From Zymoseptoria tritici IPO323 (lineage: Eukaryota; Ascomycota; Dothideomycetes; Mycosphaerellales; Mycosphaerellaceae), in contig NC_018214.1 in NCBI RefSeq assembly GCF_000219625.1, positions 2,418,001-2,482,000 on the forward strand: 64,000 bases of DNA, read 5' to 3'. The translations under genes were made by a program, and so were the position numbers. The stretch's first letter is position 1; each line of letters begins with the position of its first letter. The notes beneath the pieces were generated by a model. It ran no database searches. It was not told where the DNA came from and saw only the letters and a list, made by a program, of their open reading frames with translations. Of this stretch, positions 1 to 9,692 are shown one piece after another.

Positions 1-242
1 CCAACACCGAGCGCCAAGAAGCCTACCTTCACCCGGCGGTCAGCGAGCCCGTGCCTGTCATCTGGTTGGCAAAGGACAAGCTGGGACTGTCGCAGAGGGC
101 CGTGCAAGGAATCCATAAGGACGTCGGCGAGGGACTGGAGGCCACGGATGAGCAGGCCTGGTTCGATGAAAAGGCCAAGGTGTGCTGGGAGAACTCAGAC
201 CCCACTGCAGCCCCGATTTACGAGCAGCGTGTCGAGTATTAG
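1..242 (+). CDS. C-terminal end of a CSC1/PHM7-like (DUF221, RSN1_7TM) cation channel, partial
   Basis: The window opens inside an exon that is open from base 3 to the TAG at 240-242, about 79 codons. The residues read like the extracellular C-terminal tail (PHM7_ext) of fungal CSC1/OSCA-type channels: a 'YLHPAVSEP.PVIWLAKD.LG.S' stretch followed by an acidic segment and 'DEKAKVCWEN'. Family members are osmosensing, calcium-permeable plasma-membrane proteins with about eleven transmembrane helices. All of those helices lie upstream of this window, so the call rests on the tail alone. The gene's start is not present here. Confidence 0.68.
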   Translation, partial: NTERQEAYLHPAVSEPVPVIWLAKDKLGLSQRAVQGIHKDVGEGLEATDEQAWFDEKAKVCWENSDPTAAPIYEQRVEY

Positions 243-877
243 AGTGAATCAAAAACGCTTTGGAAGTGGGAAGGTATGGAACGATGAAGGAGCAGCGTTT
301 TTTACTTTTGGTCATGGTTTGCTGTTTTTAATGTTTTAGTGTTCTCGAACGATACTTGATACCACCACGGCAGTTTTAGAGAGAGAGAAATGCAATCAGT
401 GCAAAGAGTTCCTTATCCTCTCCTTGTGCGCAACTCGGAACTTTTGGTGGCTGCATACCTCCGTCGTCCAGCTGGAGGAAAGAGCGCTGCACGCACCTAC
501 CAGACTACTTGGCATGTCTGCTATCCTTTTAACCTGTCCGACTTTTTTTTGCGTGGCTTGCCATTTTGCGTGTAACGGCTACTTGTGCGCCTAAGCATCT
601 TCTGCCATCTTACCGACACGGTCACCTGCACGGCTATTTTGCGTGTCTGGTGGGTTACTTGTATGACTGTTTGACATGTCTTGCAAACTTATCTGTACGG
701 CTATTTCGCATGTCTGCTAACGTACCTGCACGGCTAATCGTACGACAGCAAGTACCGTGCCATGCGCAGTCATGGTAGAACACCCTTGGATTCCTGCTGT
801 GGTCGGCCGGTCCATCCTAGGTATGTTTGCAGTTCTCTACCCCCTTGACTACATTGTCTTGGTAGTGTGCTTCTGCA
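243..877. other. Gene-free interval with minisatellite
   Basis: No convincing gene. The interval is the 3' flank of the channel gene and of the glycine-rich gene, which converge here. Most of 495-760 is occupied by degenerate ~33-bp repeats described separately. Confidence 0.6.
495..760 (+). repeat. Degenerate ~33-bp minisatellite, locus A
   Basis: Clear units start at about 625, 658, 692 and 725, spaced 33, 34 and 33 bases, with looser copies back to about 495. Each carries a 'CCTGCACGGCTATTTTGC' core followed by 'ATGTCTGCTAAC'. The same unit recurs in the opposite orientation near 2825-3030 and 14545-14650. No reading frame runs through the array. Confidence 0.75.
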
Positions 878-1792
878 TCACTTCATGAACTTGCTGGCCA
901 TGTTCAGCAATCCACCAATGCCCCCTCCAGATCCGCCGCCCATGCCGCCGCCCATGCCGCCACCACCTCCACCCATCTCAGACCTCATGAACATCTGCAA
1001 TGCCATCTTGCCCGCCGAGGCGATCGCATCCTGCTTGTTTGCGCCCTGGCTGACATTGCCCTGCGCCGCCTGCTGATCGAACAGCTTGGCTGCTTGTCCC
1101 ATGGCGATGCCGATGATCTTGTTCTGTCCTCCACCACCCTGCCCGCCGTGTCCACCACCACCGAACATCTTCAAAGCCTGCATGGCAGCAGCGCTGCCCA
1201 GATTGCCAGATGTAGCTTGGCCTCCTCCACCGCCGCCGTAGAAATTCTGGTGTTGTCGAACGGCATCTTCCTCGTCCAAAGGCTCGTTTTGCACTTGCTG
1301 GTGCTTGCCGGTGAGCATGCTCAGAGCAGTGCTGAACAGATCGGAGTCTCCAGAGTCACCGGCATGCTGTTGGGCTTCCTGCTGCGCGCCGGAGAAGTCA
1401 TCGGAAGCACCGCCGTACGCGCCTCCACCGCCGTATGAAGTGCCAGCTGACTGGCCATGGCCTTGACCATGACGTCCACCTTCTGAGTACGAGCCTTCGG
1501 GACGCTGGTGGTCCGACTGCTGACCGAATCCGCCCTCCTGGCGTCCTCCGTAAGAGTCTCCTCCACCGCCATAGTTGTCCGAGCGGCCTCCATCATATCC
1601 GCCTTCCTGGCGACCACCGCCGTATCCACCTTCTTGACGTCCACCTCCATAGCCGCCTTCCTGGCGTCCACCGTAGCTCTCTTGTTGGCGATCACCTTGT
1701 TGGTCATAGTCGTCATTGCGCCGTCCTCCACCAGAGCCGCCGGAATAGTAGTCACCAGAAGCGCCGCGGCGCTCGTCGTCGTTGTATGACAT
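878..1792 (-). CDS. Glycine-rich protein with C-terminal DUF7721-type helices
   Basis: Single exon of 304 residues beginning MSYNDDERR. The first half is disordered: G/Y/R/Q-rich with repeated 'GGRQEGGYGG' units at about residues 40-75, the composition of proteins that phase-separate or bind RNA. The second half alternates short amphipathic helices ('LFSTALSMLTGK', 'AAMQALKMFGG', 'IAMGQAAKLFDQQA', 'GKMALQMFMRSE') with polyglycine, the pattern of the fungal DUF7721 or 'beta-flanking' proteins. No enzyme motif or signal peptide is visible. It is divergent from the small membrane-protein gene at 2241, with about 450 bases between them. The molecular function is unknown. The start is the only methionine ahead of the conserved N-terminus. 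Confidence 0.8.
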   Translation of the reverse strand: MSYNDDERRGASGDYYSGGSGGGRRNDDYDQQGDRQQESYGGRQEGGYGGGRQEGGYGGGRQEGGYDGGRSDNYGGGGDSYGGRQEGGFGQQSDHQRPEGSYSEGGRHGQGHGQSAGTSYGGGGAYGGASDDFSGAQQEAQQHAGDSGDSDLFSTALSMLTGKHQQVQNEPLDEEDAVRQHQNFYGGGGGGQATSGNLGSAAAMQALKMFGGGGHGGQGGGGQNKIIGIAMGQAAKLFDQQAAQGNVSQGANKQDAIASAGKMALQMFMRSEMGGGGGGMGGGMGGGSGGGIGGLLNMASKFMK

Positions 1793-2240
1793 TGTGGGTG
1801 GAAGGGTGATGTGGTTGGTTTGGTCGATGGATGGTGTGTCGAGAGAATTGGCCGTTGTTCTTCAGTGATGATGATTCGAGAAGCTTGCTGCATTGAATGC
1901 CTGCGAGAAACACGTGTAGCTTCATTCACGGCTGCAGCATCATCATGCCCCACCAAGGTTACCGTCATCGGCATGGATAAATGCACCGCGGGGTCGAGAT
2001 CGTCCGCCGGCTCCAACTTTAAACCTGATTTGCAAAAGCTTGTGCTACGAGTGAATGACTGCGTCGTGGGAGCGTCGAGACGCAAACAAACAGGTATCAG
2101 CAAACGAATGCCAGCAATGTAAGCCAAGGATAGGAGCAAGTCTGCTGTAGCTCTCCATTGCTTTCCGTCTTTCGAATTTCCTTCATCTTCCGTTCCACTT
2201 CATCCAATTCCTTGAAGCAATTCCTACAGCAACTTCCAAC
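1793..2240. promoter_or_regulatory. Shared divergent promoter region
   Basis: 448 bases lie between the starts of the glycine-rich gene (minus strand) and the small membrane-protein gene (plus strand), so both promoters should be here. CT-rich tracts precede the plus-strand ATG, as in many fungal core promoters. I see no clear TATA box. Confidence 0.4.
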
Positions 2241-2689
2241 ATGCCTTCGACTACCACCCTTGCGTTCGCCTCGATCTTCGTCCTCGCCAGCATCGTGGCC
2301 GGATATGTCTACGTGTTCGGCATTCCACCCGAGATGAAGCGAAAGCTTGAGAAGCAAGCACTTCAGACTATGGGCGAGGTAGGCGACGATGCCATTGCGA
2401 TGGCGTATGCATTGGAAAGCATGTCCGTACTGACGAGCGTCTTTTCCAGAATAAAGCGTCCTACATGATGAAGGACACCATCGGCAAGATGCCAGAGTCG
2501 GATCAGAAGGAGCTCAACGATGTGAAGAACACTGTCGGCGGCGTAGCTGGAGGCGCGCTTCAGAACCCGTTGGGTGACATGGTGAGTCTGGAGCCGATGC
2601 AGAAGGACGTCGTTCGAATCATTGGGCTGACAGAATTGTAGGCCGGGGAGACCGCAGACGATGCCACTAAAGGCTTCACTGGCCGCTAG
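2241..2689 (+). CDS. Small single-span membrane protein, 105 residues
   Basis: Three exons fit: 2241-2378, 2450-2581 and 2642-2689, both introns phase 0 with GT..AG ends and CTGAC-type branch sites. The protein has a hydrophobic N-terminal helix (about residues 7-28, 'LAFASIFVLASIVAGYVYVF') and then a soluble helical tail rich in K, D and E, ending 'DATKGFTGR'. The helix could be a signal anchor, so an ER or mitochondrial outer-membrane location is possible. I do not recognise the family. Frame closure across both introns and the typical intron sizes (71 and 60 bp) support a real gene. Confidence 0.68.
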
Positions 2690-3477
2690 AGCCAAGCCAA
2701 CAGCCGCTGCTCGATGCACATCAAAGCACGGTGGAAGACCGAGAGCACATGAGAGGTCCTGGTTCATATGAGATTGGGGATCGGCGCAAGGAAGAAGACT
2801 CTGCGATGGCATGGAACGCTAATAAATAGCCGTGCAGATAAGTAACATGACTTCAGATCAAGACAGCAGACATGCAAAACAGTCGTGCAGGCAACTATCC
2901 GGCCAAGTCAGTGGGATATGTTATTGGCCGTACAGGTAGCCGTGCAGGTAGTTGTATAGGTAGGTTAGCAGACATGCCAAATAGTCGTCCACGTACCTAA
3001 GTTGGCAGACACGCAAAATAGGCAGATATCCTCTCCAGTTTCGTGCAAGCATGCTTGCTTCCTGGCCCGTACTTCCATGCTGCGTGTGCCTATATGTGTG
3101 CGGTCCAATCGGCTGATGTGCCTGCGTACGTGTAGGGCACTGTAGATAGACAGGCTATTGTACATGAAAGCTACCTGCTCCCGTCTTGTCCAGATGTTGA
3201 ATTACGATCAATGTCTGTTGGCATCCGTTCAAAATCGGTCTTGATGCGGTTGAGGTTTGCTTCAGGTTTGCTACGCGTCCATCAAATTTTTGATTCGTCC
3301 TCATCAAAGCACTTCAAAGCTGTTCGTTTTAAAATGAGTTCATGCGCTGAACGGTGATGCTTCAGAACCGTCGCGGGAGCCAAGGGGAAAGAGCGATAAC
3401 ATTTGTCTGCGCGAATGTTTCCACTTTCAATGTGTCATTGATCCGAAGACCTTCCGCCATGACATCGCGCAGTCGAC
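2690..3477. other. Gene-free interval with minisatellite
   Basis: 3' flank of the small membrane-protein gene and 5' flank of the SAS4-domain gene. It contains repeat locus B (about 2825-3030). The remainder, 3030-3477, shows no coding signal and probably includes the SAS4 promoter. Confidence 0.5.
2825..3030 (-). repeat. Degenerate ~33-bp minisatellite, locus B (inverted relative to locus A)
   Basis: Several units share the core 'GCAGACATGCAAAATAG' followed by 'CCGTGCAGGTA', the reverse complement of the unit at 495-760. Together the two loci bracket the glycine-rich and small membrane-protein genes as an imperfect inverted pair about 2.1 kb apart. Confidence 0.72.
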
Positions 3478-5094
3478 ATGTCGCATCATGTCGCCAATGC
3501 CATACGGGCGACGGGTGGAGTACTCATGGCCGCGAAAAAAAGTACCACCGCGGTACTTGAGCAACAGCATCATCAGCAGCATCACGCGCCTTCATCGCAA
3601 CACCACAATCGCCAATCCGGCCAACAATCGGCTCAACAGCGCATTCGTACGACTAACGACACCAATGCCGGTGCTGAGCGCGACACAGCTGGCCCGCCGG
3701 CAAACAAGAGACGGAAGCTGAGCCATCCCAAGGCAACACACACACAAACCACATTGGACCATTTCACTTTACCCAGACCGCCGACCAAGGTCACGGTCGA
3801 CGAGCCGCATGGGCAATTGGTGGAGACCACCAATGGCGTGCGAACAGAGCTGGATCTCGACGAGGACGATCTGCTCCGGCCTTCTCCAAGGCCGGAGCGG
3901 ATACAGCGTGCAACGCGCTCTCCAGTCCCAGCGACCGCGCCCACAAAAGATGCACCAAAGACGGAGGACAAACGGACACTTCGTTCCCAAGATGATGGAC
4001 CTCGATTGAAGAGTGAGTTGGCTATATACTTCCCTAACTATGAAGATATAATGTTCGACGTGCCTATCGAGGAGGAGTTTCTTACGGCGGATACAATACT
4101 GTATATAAGAGACGACCCGCCGCAATCAGCGAAGACCAACGAGACCCCCAAATCCAGCAAGGCTACTGCCAATGGCCGCCGGACTTCGACCAATCCTGGC
4201 CTATCGACACCGCAACGGCCGTCCAACCAATTCAATGGCAGTTCAGTGCTGAATCTCGACTTTGCTTCCAATACTCTGCCAGCTCATCCCGATGATCCTC
4301 TCTCAGACATGCACTTCTTCAAGTCACACCGGCGCGCCGAGCGAAAAGAGAAGCAGCTGCGGAATATCGAGCGCGAAAGAGCGATGCACGAGAAGGTCCA
4401 GCTAGAACGAATACTCGATGGGTTGAAGGGACACGACTGGCTGAAGGTTCTCGGGATAACTGGTATCACGGATGGTGAAGCAAAGCGCTACGAGGCGAAG
4501 AGGGCATACTTTATCGCCGAGGTGCAGGCGCTCGTGGACAAGTTCAAGCAGTGGAAAGAGCAAGAGAAGAAGCAACGCCTGGAAAAGGAAGCTTTGATTG
4601 CGGCGCGTGAGGCGGAGGAAGAAGAAGGCGAGACATCCGAGGGAAGCGTAGAGCCTCCCAGTAGCGACCTCAATGCCTCCGCTGCGAGACAGCTTTTGCA
4701 CGAGACTGCCAATGCGGTGCGAGCAGCGGCTTCGTCCACGACGATCAAAGTCTCGAACAGGGGCAAAGGGCGAGCCGATCCCAACACGAGTCATCCGAGC
4801 ACGCCTTCTTCTCGACCTCGCCTCACACTACATCCGCCTGCCCGACCACCGTCTCCAGAAAGGCCGTTCACTAGCTTCTATCGTGCTCGCCATCTGCGGG
4901 AAGCCGCCCTGGGCAAGTCTCGCCATGGGCGGAACGTCACTGCTTTTGGACATGCGATACCAGAGATGGAAGAGGACGAGTTCCAGTTGCCGGACGATCT
5001 TCTCAATCCAGAGATTCTCAAGGTTCATGCGCGTGAACGCAGAAGGAGAAAGCGTGAGACCGCTGTTACTGCCGCCGAGAACGATGGAAAGTGA
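3478..5094 (+). CDS. SAS4-domain chromatin protein (something-about-silencing complex subunit 4-like)
   Basis: Intron-less gene of 538 residues. Residues about 271-370 match the SAS4 domain: 'DPLSDMHFFKSHRRAERKEK' followed by 'RNIERERA', 'LKGHDWLKVLGITGITD' and a long basic-acidic helix. In yeast Sas4 bridges the MYST acetyltransferase Sas2 and Sas5 in the SAS-I complex, which acetylates H4K16 and opposes silencing. The N-terminus is Q/H-rich and disordered, carries a basic NLS-like 'NKRRKLSHPK', and just after it has 'QTTLDHF', which resembles a PCNA-interacting motif. A C-terminal 'SFYRARHLREAALGKSRHGR' block followed by an acidic stretch is also conserved-looking. A second in-frame ATG at 3526 has a better context and may be the true start. 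Confidence 0.82.
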   Translation: MSHHVANAIRATGGVLMAAKKSTTAVLEQQHHQQHHAPSSQHHNRQSGQQSAQQRIRTTNDTNAGAERDTAGPPANKRRKLSHPKATHTQTTLDHFTLPRPPTKVTVDEPHGQLVETTNGVRTELDLDEDDLLRPSPRPERIQRATRSPVPATAPTKDAPKTEDKRTLRSQDDGPRLKSELAIYFPNYEDIMFDVPIEEEFLTADTILYIRDDPPQSAKTNETPKSSKATANGRRTSTNPGLSTPQRPSNQFNGSSVLNLDFASNTLPAHPDDPLSDMHFFKSHRRAERKEKQLRNIERERAMHEKVQLERILDGLKGHDWLKVLGITGITDGEAKRYEAKRAYFIAEVQALVDKFKQWKEQEKKQRLEKEALIAAREAEEEEGETSEGSVEPPSSDLNASAARQLLHETANAVRAAASSTTIKVSNRGKGRADPNTSHPSTPSSRPRLTLHPPARPPSPERPFTSFYRARHLREAALGKSRHGRNVTAFGHAIPEMEEDEFQLPDDLLNPEILKVHARERRRRKRETAVTAAENDGK

Positions 5095-5498
5095 GCTTTG
5101 GTAAAGATTTCGAGAAGTTTCGCATACTTCTGGCGCTGGGTACAATCGACGCATGGCATAACGGTGGTGACACAGGTGGGCGGCAGCTTCATCTGCTATC
5201 GAGGGGGGAATGAGTATCGATCGCTTCTTCACTGACCTGTACATAAATGATGACCTTCAGCAAGTCTTTGTATCAATACCAACTCGAAGCGTGATCCAGA
5301 TCCGTGAAATGCCTGCTGGGAACTTGTATCGACAAAGGTCCCACTGTGTTTGCAGATGCGGCCTAGAAGCTCGTCATGTCCATGATCTGATGTTCCGAAT
5401 CCTTCCAGGCATCAACTTCCCCTCAATGTCAGAGCACCTCGATCTCACTTCCACATTGGACATCCTCTGTACAAACATAGACGACGGACCCAATCAAG
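5095..5498. other. Intergenic, about 400 bases
   Basis: Lies between two plus-strand genes. No coding signal or repeat is seen. Probably the terminator of the SAS4 gene and the promoter of the peptidase gene. Confidence 0.4.
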
Positions 5499-7298
5499 AT
5501 GTACGAAAAGCTCCCACTCGATGAACAGGGCATTGCACCTGCGACGCCACCCAAAAGCTCGCGATCCAACCTCTGGAAGGGAGCCGGGCTCGCTTTTGTT
5601 GCTCTCTGTTTGGTCGCCTCCCAACCCTCATCGCCATGGACCGGCACACCTTCACATCACCACTGCGGCTCTATGACGCCTCGCATACAATATGCTGGTG
5701 AGAAAATCTCCTGGGAACCATGTGGCGATGTCAGCGGTCGTCCAGTTGAGTGCTCCAACATCACGGTGCCAATGGATCAATTTGACGCCGCCAACTCCGG
5801 TGACAAGACATTCAGCATCCCATTGATCCGCATGCGTGGCAAGAATGCTACGCAAAATCTGCTCCTGAACCCTGGTGGACCAGGCGGTAGCGGCACTGAG
5901 TTTGTCTTCCGTCGTGGCAAGCAGCTGGCCGAGATTGTTGGTGAGGGTTTCCATCTGCTCTCATTCGACCCGAGAGGTATCAACGCTTCGCGACCGCTAG
6001 CCGAGTGCTTCCCAACTCGCGAGTCGAGGAGGTTGACGGATGGAACGAGGACTTCCGAGGTCGAGCACGACAGCGCGGAGGCCTACGCTTGGAGTTTGAA
6101 CTTGGCTCAGGCGTGCAAAGATACCATGAGCGAGCATGGAGGTTACATCAACACGCCGCAGACTGCCGCGGACATGAACAGCATTCTGGATGCTGTTGGA
6201 CAGGAGGATCTTGTCTATTGGGGTTTCAGGCGAGATTCTGGAGACCTTAGTGGTGGGTCCTATCGCTAACCACTCTCAAGCTACGGCACCATTCTTGGAC
6301 AGACATATGCCTCCCTATTCCCCGAGAGATCATCGCGCGTCATAATCGATGGAGTAGCCAATGCATTCAACTGGTACAGCGATGAGGTCGACATCGAATC
6401 GTTCACCAACACCGAGGACGTATTGGAAGGCTTCTTCGACGAGTGCATCAAAGCTGGCAAGAACTGCACCCTAGGCGAGCTCGCCGACTCCAAGCACAAA
6501 CTGCACAAGCTCGTCTTTGACTTCTCGGACAAACTCAAGGAGCAGCCCATCAGCGTCTACGTCAACAACACAATGTACGGTATCCTCACCTGGGAGAGTG
6601 TCTGGTTCAACGGCATTTTCCCTTACATGTACCGCCCCTCCGGTTGGTACTCGCTCGCGGACAACCTCGCCAAGCTCCTCAAAGGTAACGCCACCGATGC
6701 TTGGCTTGCGTATGGTCGTCAAGCGGCCTGGGAAATGGAAGGCGAAGGCAATCGCTTTGTGACTACCAACGACGCCTTGTCTGGGCCGGAGTACTGGCCT
6801 CATGATCGCCAGTCCATGCTTGATGAACTTCTGCCAAAGCTCAACCAGAGCATCTTTGGACCGACGGAGAACAGCGACTACTATAACCGTCAGAACTGGG
6901 CGATTCCAAGGACTCACAACTTCTCCCAGCCCGAGAGCGTGCACACCGCACACCCGCTTCTGATTCTTTCCACGACCTACGATCCTATCTGTCCTCTCGT
7001 CTCCGCCAAGACGGCGCTTAAAGCGTTCAAAGGGTCGCAGTTGATCGAGGTAGAGGGCTATGGCCACTGCTCGGTGGCTGTGGCTTCGACCTGTCTGGCG
7101 AAGCACGTCCGAGACTTCTTGTACAATGGCACCGTGCCGGACCAGTACACGAAGTGCGAGGTCGATGGGTCGTATTTCATCGTGCCGGAAGAGGATGGCA
7201 AGGTCGTGGCTCAGAAGAGTTTCGAGACTACCGAACAGGAGAATATTCACCTTGCACAGTTGGAGCTGGCGAGGGACTGGAAGTATTACTATCATTGA
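5499..7298 (+). CDS. Membrane-anchored alpha/beta-hydrolase, tripeptidyl-aminopeptidase (TAP)-like
   Basis: Two exons, 5499-6229 and 6281-7298, give 582 residues. An N-terminal hydrophobic helix (about residues 25-42) suggests a type II anchor or uncleaved signal. The catalytic part has the oxyanion-region motif 'LLLNPGGPGGSG', 'SFDPRG', the nucleophile elbow 'GFSYGT' (Ser244), and late in the protein 'TTYDPICP' and 'GYGHCS', which supply the acid and histidine; this order is typical of TAP-like hydrolases with a TAP_C domain. Several N-x-S/T sites fit passage through the secretory pathway. Probable role: extracellular or vacuolar removal of N-terminal di- or tripeptides. The intron (6230-6280) starts with GC rather than GT and interrupts the Ser244 codon; a CTAAC branch site is at about 6265. 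Confidence 0.85.
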
Positions 7299-7722
7299 GG
7301 TGGAAAGGTTTCCGTGCAGTTGAAACGACTTGCTGGTATGGCAGTCAAGAGAGAGCTTGCTTCGTCATGCTCGCCGGGTACGTTACCGTGTAGATATCCG
7401 TACATGCCATGGTACACTTCGCCGTCCATGCCAGCCTCTTGCCAATCTACAAGCCGGTTCCATATCGTACATCTAGCCGTGCACGCCGCAGTGCAGGTCA
7501 CCGTGCATGCCACGGTGCAGGCCACCGCACATGCCACCGCACATGCCGCCGTACATGTTAGCAAGATGCCACTGTATATGCCAGCGGTCGTATTCGTACT
7601 TGTGATTGTACATGTCACTAAAGATCGAGTGGCAACGGTGAAGATTCGATGCCATTGCGTTCGTGACTGGACATTATGCTACGCTAAATATATCAAAGGA
7701 GAACAGTTTCCTTCAGGCCAGC
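7299..7722. other. Convergent intergenic region with 12-bp minisatellite
   Basis: 3' flanks of the TAP-like gene and the DHA2 transporter. Contains the 12-bp repeat at about 7478-7565. Long open frames here reflect a repeat period divisible by three, not genes. Confidence 0.5.
7478..7565 (+). repeat. 12-bp tandem repeat, about seven copies
   Basis: Units follow the pattern 'GTGCAtGCCaCc' with substitutions, for example GTGCACGCCGCA, GTGCAGGTCACC, GTGCATGCCACG and GCACATGCCACC. A degenerate related stretch precedes it from about 7390. The 'agCCGTGCA' core resembles part of the 33-bp family, so the two may be related. Confidence 0.7.
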
Positions 7723-9692
7723 TCAGACTGGCGGTAACTCAGGAAACCACGATCCCAGGTTGATGATACCCGATGGTACCTTGTCCTTCTCCTTCTTCGC
7801 CATCTCCTTCTCTCTCCTCGCCGTCTCTTTCTCCCGAGCCATAGACATTGCTCTGACGACATCCGCCGCCTGCTCGATAGTGGATCGTCTTCGCAACCTG
7901 TGCTCCGAATCAATCTCCTGATCCAGCGACTTCGCCGTGATGAGAAGCACCGAAATCACCAGTCCCAGCGCACTGATACCGCACATGACCGCAAACAACA
8001 TGCGGAATGTCCATGCGTATGCCGCGACGATCTCCGTCTTCTCCGCGCTGGGTTTCATGTTGCTCAGCAGGTGCGCGAAAGCTTCCGCATTCTTTGCGAT
8101 TTCCGTGGGAAGGCGCTTCTCCATCAGTCGCATGCGGAGCAAGTTCTGGAAAATGGCGCCGCCGAGAGACACGCCGAAGCAGAGGCCGAGGGAGCGCATG
8201 AAGGAGTACATGCAATTCGCGTGCGCGGCGTCTTTCTGCTCGCACGCGGCTTGAGAGGCGATGGAGTGCGCGAGGAATAGGATGCCCTGACCGAGGCCGG
8301 CGGTAAGGAAGAGAGGTACCCAGGCGTGAACGGGTGTGTTGACGTCGAGGAGAGTAAAGGATCCGAGAGACATTGTGCTAATAGCCCAACCTGACCATAT
8401 GGCCCAGCGATAACTGCCCACTCTTGCGATGACTGCTCCGACGATGCCGTTGGTGGGTATCATGATGAAGGCGAAGGCGAGGAAGGACACGCCGGTTCGG
8501 AAAGGAGAGAAGCCCTTCACGCCCATGAGGTAGAGGCAGAGGAAGTAGACTTCGGTGAAGAGGACGAGAGCCTGTAGGATGGTCAGGAAGTAGATGGAGA
8601 TGGCGGACCAGGTGTTGAACAGCGCGAGGCGGAGAAAAGTCTGCTTAGCGAGGAATCGCTCGTAGAGGCCGGTGCAGAAGACCGTGGCGAGGCCGAGGAT
8701 GAGTGGAACCAATGTGGCGGCGCTGCTCCAGGGATATTGTGATCCGCCCCAGGAGAGACCGACCAGGAAGGTGGTCATGCCGAAGATGAAGGCGAACGAG
8801 CCGATCCAGTCGATCTTGCTGAGCTTCTCCTCGAATGTGGATTCGGGTCGCTTGTAGCGGAGGACGAAGGGGATGATAGCCGGACCAACAGCGCAAAATG
8901 GTAGGTTGATGTAGAACAGCCATCGCCAGGTTGTGACTTTGACGAATGCTCCGCCGATGATGGGGGCGATATTGAAACCGATGCTAACGGTCAATTGCAT
9001 GATGCTGAGGTACTTGGGTCGCACGCGTAGTGGTATGAGGTCGGAGAGGATGATCAAATTGACACTGAGGACGCCGCCTCCGCCGATGCGTTGGATCGTC
9101 CGGCCCACGAGCATTGTCACGAGGTCGTTCGCGACACAGCAGATGATCGATCCAAGTGTGAAGATGCACAACGCGGAGAATGTTATGGAGCGACGACCGA
9201 AGATGTCGGCTAGACCGGCCATAATAGGTTGTACGACGGCGTTGGCCAGAAGGTAGGAGCTTGCAATCCAGAAAGCTCCAGTGGCATTTGTGTTCAGGGC
9301 TACAGCCACGGCCTGGTTTCGTTAGCAGTAATCTCCCAGTATGCAAGAGCCAATCGACGTACCGGCAGAGTCGTGGTTAGGATGGTCATATCAAGACTGA
9401 TAGCGAACACCACGCAGATCTGTCCGACCAAGATGAGTTTGATCTGTCACGGTTTCCGTCAGTCTTTACTGTTTCACGAGACAGTGAATGCTATCGAGCC
9501 ACTCACTTGCTTGCTCGGCTTCCAATCGGCGTCACTGTATTCGAGAATATGCTCACCGGTCCTCTCGACCGAGGCGCCATCCATGGAAACGGTCGAAATG
9601 TAGGAACTGTGCTTCTTAGTCGAGTCCGAGGAATGCAGCATGGTGATGGTCGATTGCACAGACTCATGCTTCTCGTCTGGAGAGGTCGTCAT
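7723..9692 (-). CDS. Major facilitator superfamily drug:H+ antiporter, DHA2 (14-TMS) type
   Basis: Three exons on the minus strand: 9507-9692, 9363-9443 and 7723-9312, giving 618 residues. The N-terminal cytoplasmic tail (about 65 residues) is S/T-rich. The short second exon encodes the first membrane span, and the third continues with 'FWIASSYLLANAVVQPIMAG', the loop motif 'GLADIFGRRSIT', 'GRTIQRIGGGG' and a motif C-like 'APIIGGAF'. The hydrophobic pattern fits fourteen spans, as in fungal toxin and azole exporters of this family. The C-terminal tail is charged ('KEMAKKEKDKV'). The substrate cannot be told from sequence, and no biosynthetic gene adjoins it. A start at 9770 is also open, but the ATG at 9692 gives a more typical tail. 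Confidence 0.88.

Noticed and set aside
1321..2139. 272-codon minus-strand frame overlapping the glycine-rich gene
   Set aside because: Shifted frame through a repetitive G/R/Q-rich coding region; the product is T/A/R-rich and resembles nothing.
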